From Roseibium album (GTDB lineage: Bacteria; Pseudomonadota; Alphaproteobacteria; Rhizobiales; Stappiaceae): a stretch of DNA of 64,000 nt. The stretch covers positions 1-64,000 of the forward strand of contig CXTY01000002.1 in NCBI GenBank assembly GCA_001404055.1. The letters run 5' to 3'. Below the pieces are notes generated by a model, which saw only the letters and a list, made by a program, of their open reading frames with translations, made no database searches and was not told where the DNA came from. This document shows positions 17,300 to 24,844 of the stretch, one piece after another. Position numbers and translations under genes: made by a program. Position 1 is the first letter of the stretch; every line of letters starts with the position of its first letter.

Positions 17300-17473
17300 T
17301 TGGTCATCTTTCGTTTTTTTGATCTTACTGAGCGACGGGTACCCGTGAACCATGCGAGCCTACGCCAAACCGTATCCAAGCAATTGTTAGAAGAACCGAG
17401 TCTCGATCCTATTCGCAAAATTCATTCACGTAGCAGCGAACGGCAAGTTTATGTCTTCATTCTCAAGCCGTAA
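17300..17473 (+). pseudogene. 58-codon open remnant before the IS91-type element
   Basis: The 410 bp between the GntR stop and the recombinase start hold one coding-looking stretch ending in SSERQVYVFILKP and a TAA stop. It has no start with a ribosome site and I recognise no family. It is probably the 3' end of a gene cut by the insertion next to it. The rest of the gap shows only the hairpin at 17659. Confidence 0.3.
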
Positions 17474-17658
17474 GCGTCCAATTAGCGGGCGCGAAGCAGG
17501 CATTGGTTAGCGAACACCTCAACGGCGACTTTGGGCCGGTTTCGACGCTGGTCACATCAGGAGTGGAGGGCGGGAGGACTAAGCCGCTCTCGCGGCATTT
17601 GCGCCAGTGGTGAGCGTGGTGCGTTGATTTGATCGCTTGTCTTTGAGGACGGGGCGTT

Positions 17659-17695
17659 CTGTCTGACGATTGTGACCTTCTCAATCATCAGACAG
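17659..17695 (+). promoter_or_regulatory. Hairpin abutting the recombinase ribosome site
   Basis: CTGTCTGA-c-GATTG, a 9-nt loop, then CAATC-a-TCAGACAG form a 13-bp stem with one mismatch. Its last bases overlap the AGGAGG (17694-17699) of the gene starting at 17705, so it could limit translation or block read-through from outside the element. Confidence 0.6.
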
Positions 17696-17704
17696 GAGGT
17701 TGCC

Positions 17705-18592
17705 ATGACGGAGGAGAGAACCACGCCGCTGCGCGAGCGTATGATCGAGGACATGCGCATCCGGGGCATAGGCGAGAAGTCGTTTCAGAGCCATATCCGG
17801 GCCATCAAGGATTTTGCATCTTTCCTTGGACGCCCACCCGACACGGCGACGCCGGAAGAGCTGCGCAGTTATCAGTTGCACATGACGAATGCGGGGGTGT
17901 CGCCGTCGACATTCAATGTCCGGATCGTCGCGCTCAGGTTCTTTTTCGGCGTGACCTGCGGGCGCGAGGAGATGAAGCGGCATATGCAGTTCCGGCGCAA
18001 GCCGCGGCCGCTACCAATTGTCCTGAGCGTTGAGGAAGTCGCGGAGCTGATGGCCTGCGTTCCCGGACCGGGCCTGAAGTATCGCGCGGCGCGCGGCATC
18101 AGCTACGGTGCCGGTCTGCGGGCATCAGAGGTCTGCCATCTCAAGGTCAGTGACATCGACAGCGACCGGATGCTGATCCATGTCGAGCAGGGCAAGGGCG
18201 GCAAGGATCGCAAAGCCATGCTGTCGCCCGCTCTTTTGGACCTGTTGCGCGATTACTGGCGTGAGGCACGGCCGCAGGGCTGGTTGTTTCCGGGCAAGCC
18301 GAAGATCAACCCGATATCTGCGCGTCAGCTGAACCGGGCCTTCACCTCGGCCAAGCGCATGGCAGCCATCTCCAAACCCGCCACACTGCATACGCTCCGC
18401 CACAGCTTCGCCACCCATCTTCTGGAGGCCAACACCGATGTGCGGGTCATCCAGGTGCTGCTCGGCCATGCCAAGCTGACAACGACGGCCCGCTACACCC
18501 ATGTCGCCACCAGGACACTCCGCGATACGGTCAGTCCCTTCGAGCGGCTGAAGCAGCTACAGGACCAGGCACTGAGGCACGGGCCGGAATAA
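17705..18592 (+). CDS. Tyrosine recombinase paired with IS91-type transposase
   Basis: This 295-residue XerD-like site-specific recombinase has an N-terminal SAM-like core-binding domain (about 1-95) and a catalytic domain. It shows Arg in GLRASEV, the HTLRHSFATHL box (HxxR), and LLGHAKLTTTARYTHV carrying the last His and the nucleophile Tyr. All catalytic residues are present. ATG at 17705 has a perfect AGGAGG 5 nt upstream; the longer frame from 17672 lacks one. It is followed 10 bp later by the HUH transposase gene, a pairing known for a branch of IS91-like elements in proteobacteria, where the recombinase is an accessory protein. Confidence 0.9.
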   Translation: MTEERTTPLRERMIEDMRIRGIGEKSFQSHIRAIKDFASFLGRPPDTATPEELRSYQLHMTNAGVSPSTFNVRIVALRFFFGVTCGREEMKRHMQFRRKPRPLPIVLSVEEVAELMACVPGPGLKYRAARGISYGAGLRASEVCHLKVSDIDSDRMLIHVEQGKGGKDRKAMLSPALLDLLRDYWREARPQGWLFPGKPKINPISARQLNRAFTSAKRMAAISKPATLHTLRHSFATHLLEANTDVRVIQVLLGHAKLTTTARYTHVATRTLRDTVSPFERLKQLQDQALRHGPE

Positions 18593-18602
18593 CCCGCACA
18601 GG

Positions 18603-19835
18603 GTGTCCCCCTCTCGTCGATTGCGGTGTAATCGACTGCCGGACAGCAGGCATAAGCTGGAGATAGCGGACATCTTCCGGGCTCATGGTCCCGCGTGGCG
18701 GCGGGCCAATGCCGGGCATGTCAGCTTGAACCAACTCAAGGTCATGTCGGCCATTGAGACCTGTCGGACGGAGGCGCTTGGCGGGCATGTGGCAGCCTGC
18801 GCCAAGTGCGGCCACCAGCATGTCGCCTACAATTCCTGCAAGAACCGGCACTGCCCCAAATGTCAGGGCCCGGCCGCACGCAACTGGATGGCCGCGCGGG
18901 TCGACGATCTGCTGCCGGTGGACTATTTCCACGTAGTCTTCACCCTGCCGGCGGAGATCGCAAGGATCGCATACTGGAACAAGAAGGCTGTCTATGGTTT
19001 GTTGTTCCGCGCTTCAGCCCAAACATTAACCACCATCGCCGCAGATCCCCGGCACCTGGGCGCGCGCATCGGCATGACCAGCGTCTTGCATACCTGGGGC
19101 TCCGCGCTCACCCACCACCCGCATGTCCACATTATCGTGCCCGGCGGCGGGCTATCATTGGATGGCACCAGGTGGATCTCTTGCCGTCCAGGGTTCTTCC
19201 TGCCGGTCAGGGTCCTGTCCCGGTTGTTCCGGCGCCTGTTTGTCGAGGGGCTGATGGCGCTGCATCATGCCGGAGACCTGTCTTTCTTCGGCGATCTGAC
19301 CAGCCTAGCAGACGCATCGGCCTTTGCTGCCTGGCTCTCCCCGTTCCGCAAGAGCGAATGGGTCGTCTATGCCAAGCCTCCCTTCGGCGGTCCCGAAGCT
19401 GTGCTCGCCTATCTCAGCCGCTACACGCACCGGGTCGCAATCTCGAACCGCCGCCTGATCAGCGCCGATGCCGACACGGTCACCTTCCGCTGGACGGACT
19501 ACCGGCTCAAGCGTCGCGAGGGCCAGAAGGTCATGCGGCTGGCCACTGGCGAGTTCATCCGCCGGTTCCTGATACATGTCCTGCCAGACGGCTTTCACCG
19601 CATTCGTCACTACGGTCTTCTGGCCAGTGCGGGCCGCAAGACCAATATCGCAAAGATCCGTGCGCTGCTCGGTGCAGAAAAGGTCATACAGGACCAACCG
19701 TCACACGCTGAGATCATCCCGCTCACGCTGGCAGAACCATGCCCGGACTGCGGCGGGCCAATGCGCATCATCGAGACATTCCAGCGCGGCCAAAAGCCCC
19801 GAACCCGGGCTCCGCCGAGAAAGAAGGCGGCATGA
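18603..19835 (+). CDS. IS91-family HUH transposase
   Basis: This 410-residue protein has an N-terminal zinc finger (CAKCGHQHVAYNSCKNRHCPKC), the HUH motif in ALTHHPHVHIIVPGGG (about residue 175) and the relay Tyr in VLAYLSRYTHRVAISNRRL (about 275). It ends in a CPDCGGPM knuckle and a basic tail. Such enzymes move DNA as single strands by rolling-circle transposition and can carry neighbouring genes along. GTG at 18603 is taken as start, 10 bp after the recombinase stop. The gene looks intact. Confidence 0.92.
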   Translation: MSPSRRLRCNRLPDSRHKLEIADIFRAHGPAWRRANAGHVSLNQLKVMSAIETCRTEALGGHVAACAKCGHQHVAYNSCKNRHCPKCQGPAARNWMAARVDDLLPVDYFHVVFTLPAEIARIAYWNKKAVYGLLFRASAQTLTTIAADPRHLGARIGMTSVLHTWGSALTHHPHVHIIVPGGGLSLDGTRWISCRPGFFLPVRVLSRLFRRLFVEGLMALHHAGDLSFFGDLTSLADASAFAAWLSPFRKSEWVVYAKPPFGGPEAVLAYLSRYTHRVAISNRRLISADADTVTFRWTDYRLKRREGQKVMRLATGEFIRRFLIHVLPDGFHRIRHYGLLASAGRKTNIAKIRALLGAEKVIQDQPSHAEIIPLTLAEPCPDCGGPMRIIETFQRGQKPRTRAPPRKKAA

Positions 19836-20273
19836 CACCAGGCCTGTCAAAACGACAAGCACTCATCCGAGAAGACACCGTATTCCCGGAGCGCATCACT
19901 GCGCGGCAATGCGCGCTGACCACTGTAAAATCGTTGAAACCGACACAAAGACAGGGCCGGGTCTGCATACCAGAGAGCCAAAGCCCACCGTCCCGCCTGA
20001 CCATTTGCACCTCCTGGCGCCGCCAAAGCCCACACTAGAGATCCGCAACCGCAGCTTTCTCCATAGAGGACCCGCCAAGCCCCCGCGACTTCCTCCTTCC
20101 GAGGTTTGTCAACGCGGGCCGATCTGTGCAAAACGGCGACTAAGTCCCAGCGACCCGCATCGAAAAACCTTCAGGAAAGCGGTTGTTCGCCGCAAGTTTG
20201 ATTAATGTCGGCAAAGCGGACAATGCAGTGTTGACAGTCCTTCGACGAACGTCTGCTTTCGGGAGGTTGCTCC
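19836..20273. other. Non-coding stretch after the IS91-type transposase
   Basis: No open frame here has coding character or a ribosome site. GC-rich inverted segments near 19890-19915 (GCGCATCACTGCGCGGCAAT) could belong to the element's replication-origin end. Otherwise nothing recognisable. Confidence 0.4.
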
Positions 20274-21176
20274 CTAGCTTTTTCTTAAATGCTCACTGTA
20301 TCGTGGAGCAAAGAAAGTTGTAAAAGCTTTCACCTCAGGCCGGCGATAAGCGGTTGGGTTGACCAAAAGCCAGACGTTCGCTCCCAATGTGTCTGGCAAC
20401 TCAAAACACTGAACGAGCGAATCGTCAGTCCTCATGAACCGGGTCAGTAATGTTCCTATACCCGCGCTCATCTGAATAGAGCTCTCCATGGCCCTAAAGT
20501 CCTGGCAAGTCATCGCAATCTGGCTGGGGTCGATGCGTGGTAGCAGCCAATTGTTGATCTTTTCATAGGCTAGTTCAGAGCTGAAAACGAGGTATTTGTG
20601 TCCATCCAAATCTGAGTCCGAACTTGGCAAATCGGACTTGGCTGCGTAAGATTTCGACGCAAACAGTGAAAAGCTCTCGGTGGCCAGCTTCCGGCAAATC
20701 AGAGATGGATCGTCAATTTCTCTGTTTGTCCATCTGATCGCGACATCGACGTCTCCGGCGGCTATGTCGATTGTATCATCGCTGGGGATCAACTCGAACT
20801 TCACGTCACCGTAACTTTCGACAAAACTCTCAAGGATTGTGGAGAGCTTTGGGTTAAACGCGTTTGCCACGGCCGTAAGCCTAATGGCGCAGGATTGGGC
20901 AGACGCCAACCGGGAGGCCATCGCATCCAAGCCTTTGGCCGCCTCTTCGATTGCTTCTGCACTTGCCATCAGAGCAAGGGCATCTTGTGTTGGCGTAAAA
21001 CCTTGGGTGTTGCGTTCAAATAAATCCAGACGAAGCACGTGTTCCAGTGCTTCGATCCGTCTAGCAACAGTGGGTTGCGCCATCCCAAGAGTTTTGGACG
21101 CCGCCAAAGTGGAGCCCGCACGCACGACCGCAAGAAAAACGCGCACGTCCGACAGATTTCGAAAAACGCTCTTCAT
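20274..21176 (-). CDS. LysR-type transcriptional regulator
   Basis: About 300 residues, with a LysR winged helix at the N-terminus (VFLAVVRAGSTLAASKTLGMAQPTVARRIEALEH spans it) and a periplasmic-binding-like effector domain from about residue 90. GAVAIRWTN-type strand residues (VDVAIRWTNREIDDPSL) place it in the one-domain LysR group acting on small-molecule effectors. ATG at 21176 is chosen; an in-frame start at 21215 would add 13 residues with no homology. Neither has a clear ribosome site. It faces the 70-codon gene at 21265 with about 88 bp between starts, the classical LysR divergent arrangement, so that small gene is its best target candidate. Confidence 0.88.
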   Translation of the reverse strand: MKSVFRNLSDVRVFLAVVRAGSTLAASKTLGMAQPTVARRIEALEHVLRLDLFERNTQGFTPTQDALALMASAEAIEEAAKGLDAMASRLASAQSCAIRLTAVANAFNPKLSTILESFVESYGDVKFELIPSDDTIDIAAGDVDVAIRWTNREIDDPSLICRKLATESFSLFASKSYAAKSDLPSSDSDLDGHKYLVFSSELAYEKINNWLLPRIDPSQIAMTCQDFRAMESSIQMSAGIGTLLTRFMRTDDSLVQCFELPDTLGANVWLLVNPTAYRRPEVKAFTTFFAPRYSEHLRKS

Positions 21177-21264
21177 TTTTGTAGAACAACACAACGTCAG
21201 AGCGGATACCAGCACAATTGATCGGTCTTTAGGCTTAGCTCAACGCCAATGAGAGGATCGTCTG

Positions 21265-21477
21265 ATGACACTTACGCTCCAAATGTTCAAACTGCCTGCA
21301 CTGAAATGGTTCTTTCCTGGGGCGACCGCCAATCCCGCGGCTGAAGTTACGCCAGAACATGAAATCGCGCATTTTGAACGTGTTTTTTTGCGCGAGTTGT
21401 TGGCCCGCAATCCTGAGGCCATTCAAAGCGACCTCGGGCTCATGGCAATGATGGCCCAATATCCCCGGTACTTTTGA
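21265..21477 (+). CDS. Small hypothetical protein, 70 residues
   Basis: No family recognised. The start has GAGAGGATC upstream at workable distance. The composition is soluble and mildly amphipathic (LQMFKLPALKWFFPG then an acidic helix ending in QSDLGLMAMMAQYPRYF). Its conserved-looking HEIAHFERVFLRELL helix and placement opposite a LysR regulator make it more likely real than chance. Confidence 0.5.
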   Translation: MTLTLQMFKLPALKWFFPGATANPAAEVTPEHEIAHFERVFLRELLARNPEAIQSDLGLMAMMAQYPRYF

Positions 21478-21950
21478 ATGACCGATCGCTACTGAGCGGA
21501 GAATGGTGATGGAGGCCCTTAGATCAATTTGAAACTCAGTCAAAAGCGGACCTTAGTGCAAGACACAGCATCCGTCACTCTGGGCTCGGAGCGGTTGTTA
21601 GCTGCAAAAGTGACGAAGGTCGGCTCCGGGCCGGAAACTACGTTGAAGCTGTTCTGCTTGGATGTCCACTTTAATTGCTTCGTGGAGTAAGTTTGACAAT
21701 CAACAGTCGGCCCTATTCCGGTCATTCGAGAAGCTTGTTGTGAGCGCTTACCCACCAACGTTCCGGGGATTGGCCACCAAACCCTGGTCAACCCATGACC
21801 CACCCCCATCAAGCTTGGTCAATCCCTCTAGGACTTTCACTTCTAAGCGGCTGATCTACTGGATCTTTTTCACTTCCCGACTAGAATAACACCCGACAGG
21901 TCATTCCGCGTCTCCTACAATAGTACTCATCGACAACGATTGAGGTTCTG
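21478..21950. other. Gap between the small gene and the integrase
   Basis: I see no convincing gene. A 90-codon minus-strand frame (21540-21812) has no ribosome site and looks like degenerate intergenic sequence. The last 70 bp before 21951 may include the integrase promoter. Confidence 0.4.
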
Positions 21951-22889
21951 ATGAGTACACCGAAGACAATCCTTGATGCTTGTAACGCATGGATCAACCG
22001 CTGTGAGCGCGATGAACTGGAACGCGCAACACTACGCTCATATCGCAATCACGTTGATCACCACATCAGCCCAGCAATTGGTGAGAAAGTTCTTACTGAA
22101 CTGGCGCGCTCTGATGTCCGCAACTTCATTGATGAAATGATGGACAAGAGCTCCAGGGCGATGACAGACAAGGTGCTTCGCTCTCTTCGTTCAGCTTTGA
22201 ATGAAGCAATGGACCGGGAATGGATCGATAACAACGTGGCGCTCACGGTGAGGCTTCGTCGTTCGTCTCGCAACACTCCAGAACGCGTCATTCCGACAAA
22301 GTCAGAAATCAAGACAATGCTCAGCATGGTTTCTGACAAACATCGCCCATTGATCTTCACGGCGATCTACACCGGCATGCGCAAATCAGAGCTGCGTGGT
22401 CTCAGGTGGGAAGACGTTGACTTCACCAAGTCAATTATCCAGGTGCGTCAGCGTGCTGACCGCTTCAATGAGATTGGCAAGCCAAAGTCCAAATCTGGTC
22501 GCCGGGACATTCCGATGGCACCCAGCGTGAAGAAGGTCTTGATGGCGTGGAAGGCAGACTGCCCGCAGGGTGATCTCGACCTGGTGTTTCCAAACGGGAA
22601 TGGTAATGTTGAGAACCCGTCAAACATCTCTAACCGGATACTGCATCCACTGATGATGGAGGCAGGCATCACAAACAACGAAGGCAAGCCGAAGTTCTCC
22701 TTCCATGCGCTTCGCCATGCTGCAGCTTCCCTCTATATCGAACAGGGCTGGCCCGCGAAGAAGATCCAGACGCTACTTGGTCATGCTTCGATCACCATGA
22801 CGTTCGATGTGTATGGACATCTCTTCGACAATGCTGAGGATGATGTTGAGCTGTTCGCGAAGCTTGAAGCTGACCTGGTGGCGGCTTAG
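21951..22889 (+). CDS. Phage/island-type tyrosine integrase
   Basis: This 312-residue protein has a core-binding domain (about 5-95; ATLRSYRNHVDHHISPAIG) and a catalytic domain with Arg in YTGMRKSELRGL, the HALRHAAASLYIEQG box and LLGHASITMTFDVYGHLF with the nucleophile Tyr. It lacks the N-terminal arm-binding domain of most island integrases (about 380-400 residues), so it is either a short type or cut at its 5' end. It stands between a LysR/small-gene pair and an immunity-like gene, with a tRNA-Met 3' scar 1.6 kb downstream, which fits an island that used a tRNA-Met site. Confidence 0.88.
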   Translation: MSTPKTILDACNAWINRCERDELERATLRSYRNHVDHHISPAIGEKVLTELARSDVRNFIDEMMDKSSRAMTDKVLRSLRSALNEAMDREWIDNNVALTVRLRRSSRNTPERVIPTKSEIKTMLSMVSDKHRPLIFTAIYTGMRKSELRGLRWEDVDFTKSIIQVRQRADRFNEIGKPKSKSGRRDIPMAPSVKKVLMAWKADCPQGDLDLVFPNGNGNVENPSNISNRILHPLMMEAGITNNEGKPKFSFHALRHAAASLYIEQGWPAKKIQTLLGHASITMTFDVYGHLFDNAEDDVELFAKLEADLVAA

Positions 22890-22899
22890 CAATCTTTAG

Positions 22900-23499
22900 A
22901 TGCTTTATGAGGACATTGTGGCGTACGAGGTAAGTCAAACTTCAAACACTCGCTATAGCCCAATTTTCGAATGGGTCGGCGAAAATTACTATTTCCAGGA
23001 TGCGCCTTATCAAGTGCCACCTGGTAATCCAATCACGGTTGAGGGTTTCCCCAGGGCGCTAAAGATTGTGTCCGCGCACAAGACACTTCCAGATTTTTTT
23101 CTCCTGTCGGGGAAATACGCAGTAAGCGACAGAATGAAAGACGTTCTGGAGAAGCTTGAACCAGGCGTTCATCAATACATCCCCGTCATTTTGCAAAAGA
23201 AGTCCGGGGAGCCGTTCGAAGGGGAGTTCTTTGTCTTACATCCCTGTTCAGCTGTGGATGCCATTGTTCCGGAACAGTCTGATGTTTCTTTTCATACAAC
23301 ACCAGCAGGTCGAATAACTATGCGTTTCAAAAAGGTAAGACCAAAGCTAACGGTCCAAAAAGAAAAGATAAAAGACCGCCATTTCTGGACCGGTGACGAG
23401 AGTTTCAATAGGAACTTCTTCTCATCGAATGCGTTTTTCGACGAAGCCCAAAAGGCAAAGCTCAAGGGCTTCGACTTCATTCCTATGACCGAGATTTAA
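22900..23499 (+). CDS. Imm11/DUF1629-like immunity protein, orphan
   Basis: This 199-residue soluble protein resembles the DUF1629 (Imm11, MXAN_0049-type) family by its core: an FLLSGKYAVSDRMKDVLEKL stretch, a strand leading to VHQYIPVIL, EGEFFVLHPCSAVDAI, and an ending LKGFDFIPMTEI. In that family, members act as immunity proteins to polymorphic toxins, often next to the toxin gene. No toxin is present here; the gene starts 10 bp after the integrase stop, so it is carried as cargo and may give protection without the matching toxin. Assignment rests on motif memory, not a search. Confidence 0.55.
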   Translation: MLYEDIVAYEVSQTSNTRYSPIFEWVGENYYFQDAPYQVPPGNPITVEGFPRALKIVSAHKTLPDFFLLSGKYAVSDRMKDVLEKLEPGVHQYIPVILQKKSGEPFEGEFFVLHPCSAVDAIVPEQSDVSFHTTPAGRITMRFKKVRPKLTVQKEKIKDRHFWTGDESFNRNFFSSNAFFDEAQKAKLKGFDFIPMTEI

Positions 23500-23620
23500 A
23501 CCTTCTAATCCGAAGCATTTGACGGCTGAAGTATGATGTTGCCGAAGGACAATTTGCTCAATTAAGGCACATAAGATCGGCGAGTCGTTGTCCATTTTCT
23601 CCCAAGAGACAGCCATCATG

Positions 23621-24415
23621 TCAGTCACCACTTGAAAGCTTCAAATTGCTCAAAATTGGGTGTTCCGGATTGCGTGCTCGGAACTGATTGAGCCACCTGC
23701 GAAAGTTTGCACTGGTCCAGGGCTTGCCACGCTTGGTTGGAACTTCACGCAGATTAAAATCTTCGACTACGCCAGCGACAGTGAGTGGAGCTTCACCAAG
23801 ATCAGAGGCTTGTCGACTGTGGCAGAGATGGAGGTTCAGTGCGATGAAATCATCTTCAGCCTTCACTGCATGATCGGCTACCTTTTCATCGTTGCTCTTA
23901 TAGGGCCGAAACCGAGGCACCTTCCCTTTTCTATCCATAGTTTTCGAGATTTCTCGAGTCCGCTCGGCCTCCAGGAACGCATGTAGATTGGGTTTGATGA
24001 ACTCGGCAAACTTGTTGTCATTCAAAGCAAAGACTGGTGCGTCTTGCAGCGCGCTATGCAGGTAGACAGATTGGCCAACAATGAAGCGCCTAAATTTGTA
24101 GATCTCGTCTTCATTACTCCCATCAATCAGCCTGGAGGCGTCGTCAATCACCGCCCTTGCACCTAGCCTCTTAACCGCAGTGCTTGCAGCCCTAACAGAT
24201 TGATTGGCGCCCTGAATTGGTCGCCCATATTCTTCAGAGATCGCACACCAACGCTTAATCTCAATCTCATGTTCTTCAGCCCAGCGCTCAATGTATTCTT
24301 TCTGGAAGTGGGCAGACGGGTTTAGTTGCACTTCCCTGGCTGTGGCTGACTGGCTATAGCCACGGACAATCACCAATCCGACGTATGGGCGCTTCGGCTC
24401 GTAACTGGGATGCAT
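23621..24415 (-). CDS. Degenerate serine-recombinase-like protein
   Basis: This 264-residue protein's N-terminal part (YVGLVIVRGYSQSATAREVQ ... FQKEYIERWAEEHEIEI) mimics the resolvase pattern YxRxSxxxQ, but the Arg-Xaa-Ser context is altered. The C-terminal part (VAGVVEDFNLREVPTKRGKPWTS, then FRRWLNQF) looks like the Recombinase-domain block that ends in TxxGxxWxxxxVxxIL. The middle is short compared with large serine recombinases (450-550 residues). It may be a regulatory or decayed recombinase left from an older element. Function as an active recombinase is doubtful. Confidence 0.5.
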   Translation of the reverse strand: MHPSYEPKRPYVGLVIVRGYSQSATAREVQLNPSAHFQKEYIERWAEEHEIEIKRWCAISEEYGRPIQGANQSVRAASTAVKRLGARAVIDDASRLIDGSNEDEIYKFRRFIVGQSVYLHSALQDAPVFALNDNKFAEFIKPNLHAFLEAERTREISKTMDRKGKVPRFRPYKSNDEKVADHAVKAEDDFIALNLHLCHSRQASDLGEAPLTVAGVVEDFNLREVPTKRGKPWTSANFRRWLNQFRARNPEHPILSNLKLSSGD

Positions 24416-24499
24416 AAAACTCGCTCGAAATTACACGATAACAGCATTGTCATATCCGCAATAACGAGCTGAATCTATGAGAAAAATGCTTCTTTCCCT

Positions 24500-24548
24500 C
24501 GGAATCATAATCCGCGTGTCGGGGGTTCAAGTCCCTCCTCCGCTACCA
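24500..24548 (+). repeat. 3' part of a tRNA-Met(CAT) gene, attachment-site scar
   Basis: Reads from the anticodon stem (CGGAATCATAATCCG, loop with CAT) through the T-arm (GGGGGTTCAAGTCCC) to the acceptor end TCCGCTACCA. The 5' half (acceptor, D-arm) is absent: the bases upstream do not pair. Such 3' ends are what an integrase leaves at the distal junction of an island. With the tRNA on the plus strand, the island would lie to its left, where the integrase at 21951 is. Confidence 0.8.
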
Positions 24549-24559
24549 ATTTTCCACTG

Positions 24560-24580
24560 TGTCCAGCCCGAAGACATAGG
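24560..24580. repeat. 21-bp direct repeat, copy 1; IS481-type terminus
   Basis: Begins TGTCCAGCCC and ends GACATAGG; identical over 21 bp to 34646-34666. It looks like the outer end of an IS481-family element whose transposase C-terminus follows on the minus strand. It starts 12 bp after the tRNA-Met end. Confidence 0.6.
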
Positions 24581-24605
24581 TAACAGTTTGTAACGGAGAC
24601 ATGGG

Positions 24606-24791
24606 TTACAACCTCGTGCCGAACGGGTTGTCTATTGTCTGTAGTGTTCTCTGTTCCAAGTCGATGTATCCCAGATCATAGCTCATGAAGCTGATCAGCC
24701 AAATTCCATCATCGACCTCCTTGATCCCGAGCCTTTGACCGGCCAGCACGGTGGAGACGTTTATCTTCTTGCGGTAGAGGCATAGATGGCC
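24606..24791 (-). pseudogene. IS481-family transposase, C-terminal fragment
   Basis: The minus-strand frame encodes about 61 residues typical of the end of IS481 transposases: INVSTVLAGQRLGIKEVDDG, then IWLISFMSYDLGYIDLE and a final DNPFGTRL. The catalytic DDE core is missing upstream, where the zinc-hook ATPase gene begins to run instead. So only the tail and one terminus remain. Confidence 0.75.
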
Positions 24792-24844
24792 TTCAAAACA
24801 ATTACCCGAACAGTTTCGATGTCCATGTGGTCCATTGCTCGCCC

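Larger units (their letters stand above)
17659..19835 (+). mobile_element. IS91-like element, minimum extent
   Basis: Covers the regulatory hairpin, the tyrosine recombinase and the HUH transposase. IS91 elements make no target duplication and have short subterminal hairpins, so the outer ends cannot be fixed by eye. They probably lie between about 17475 and 17659 on the left and within 19836-20273 on the right. Confidence 0.7.

Noticed and set aside
21540..21812. 90-codon minus-strand hypothetical gene
   Set aside because: No ribosome site, odd composition, and it looks like decayed intergenic sequence.
24500..24548. Calling a full tRNA-Met gene
   Set aside because: Only the 3' part is present; upstream bases do not form the acceptor or D-arm.
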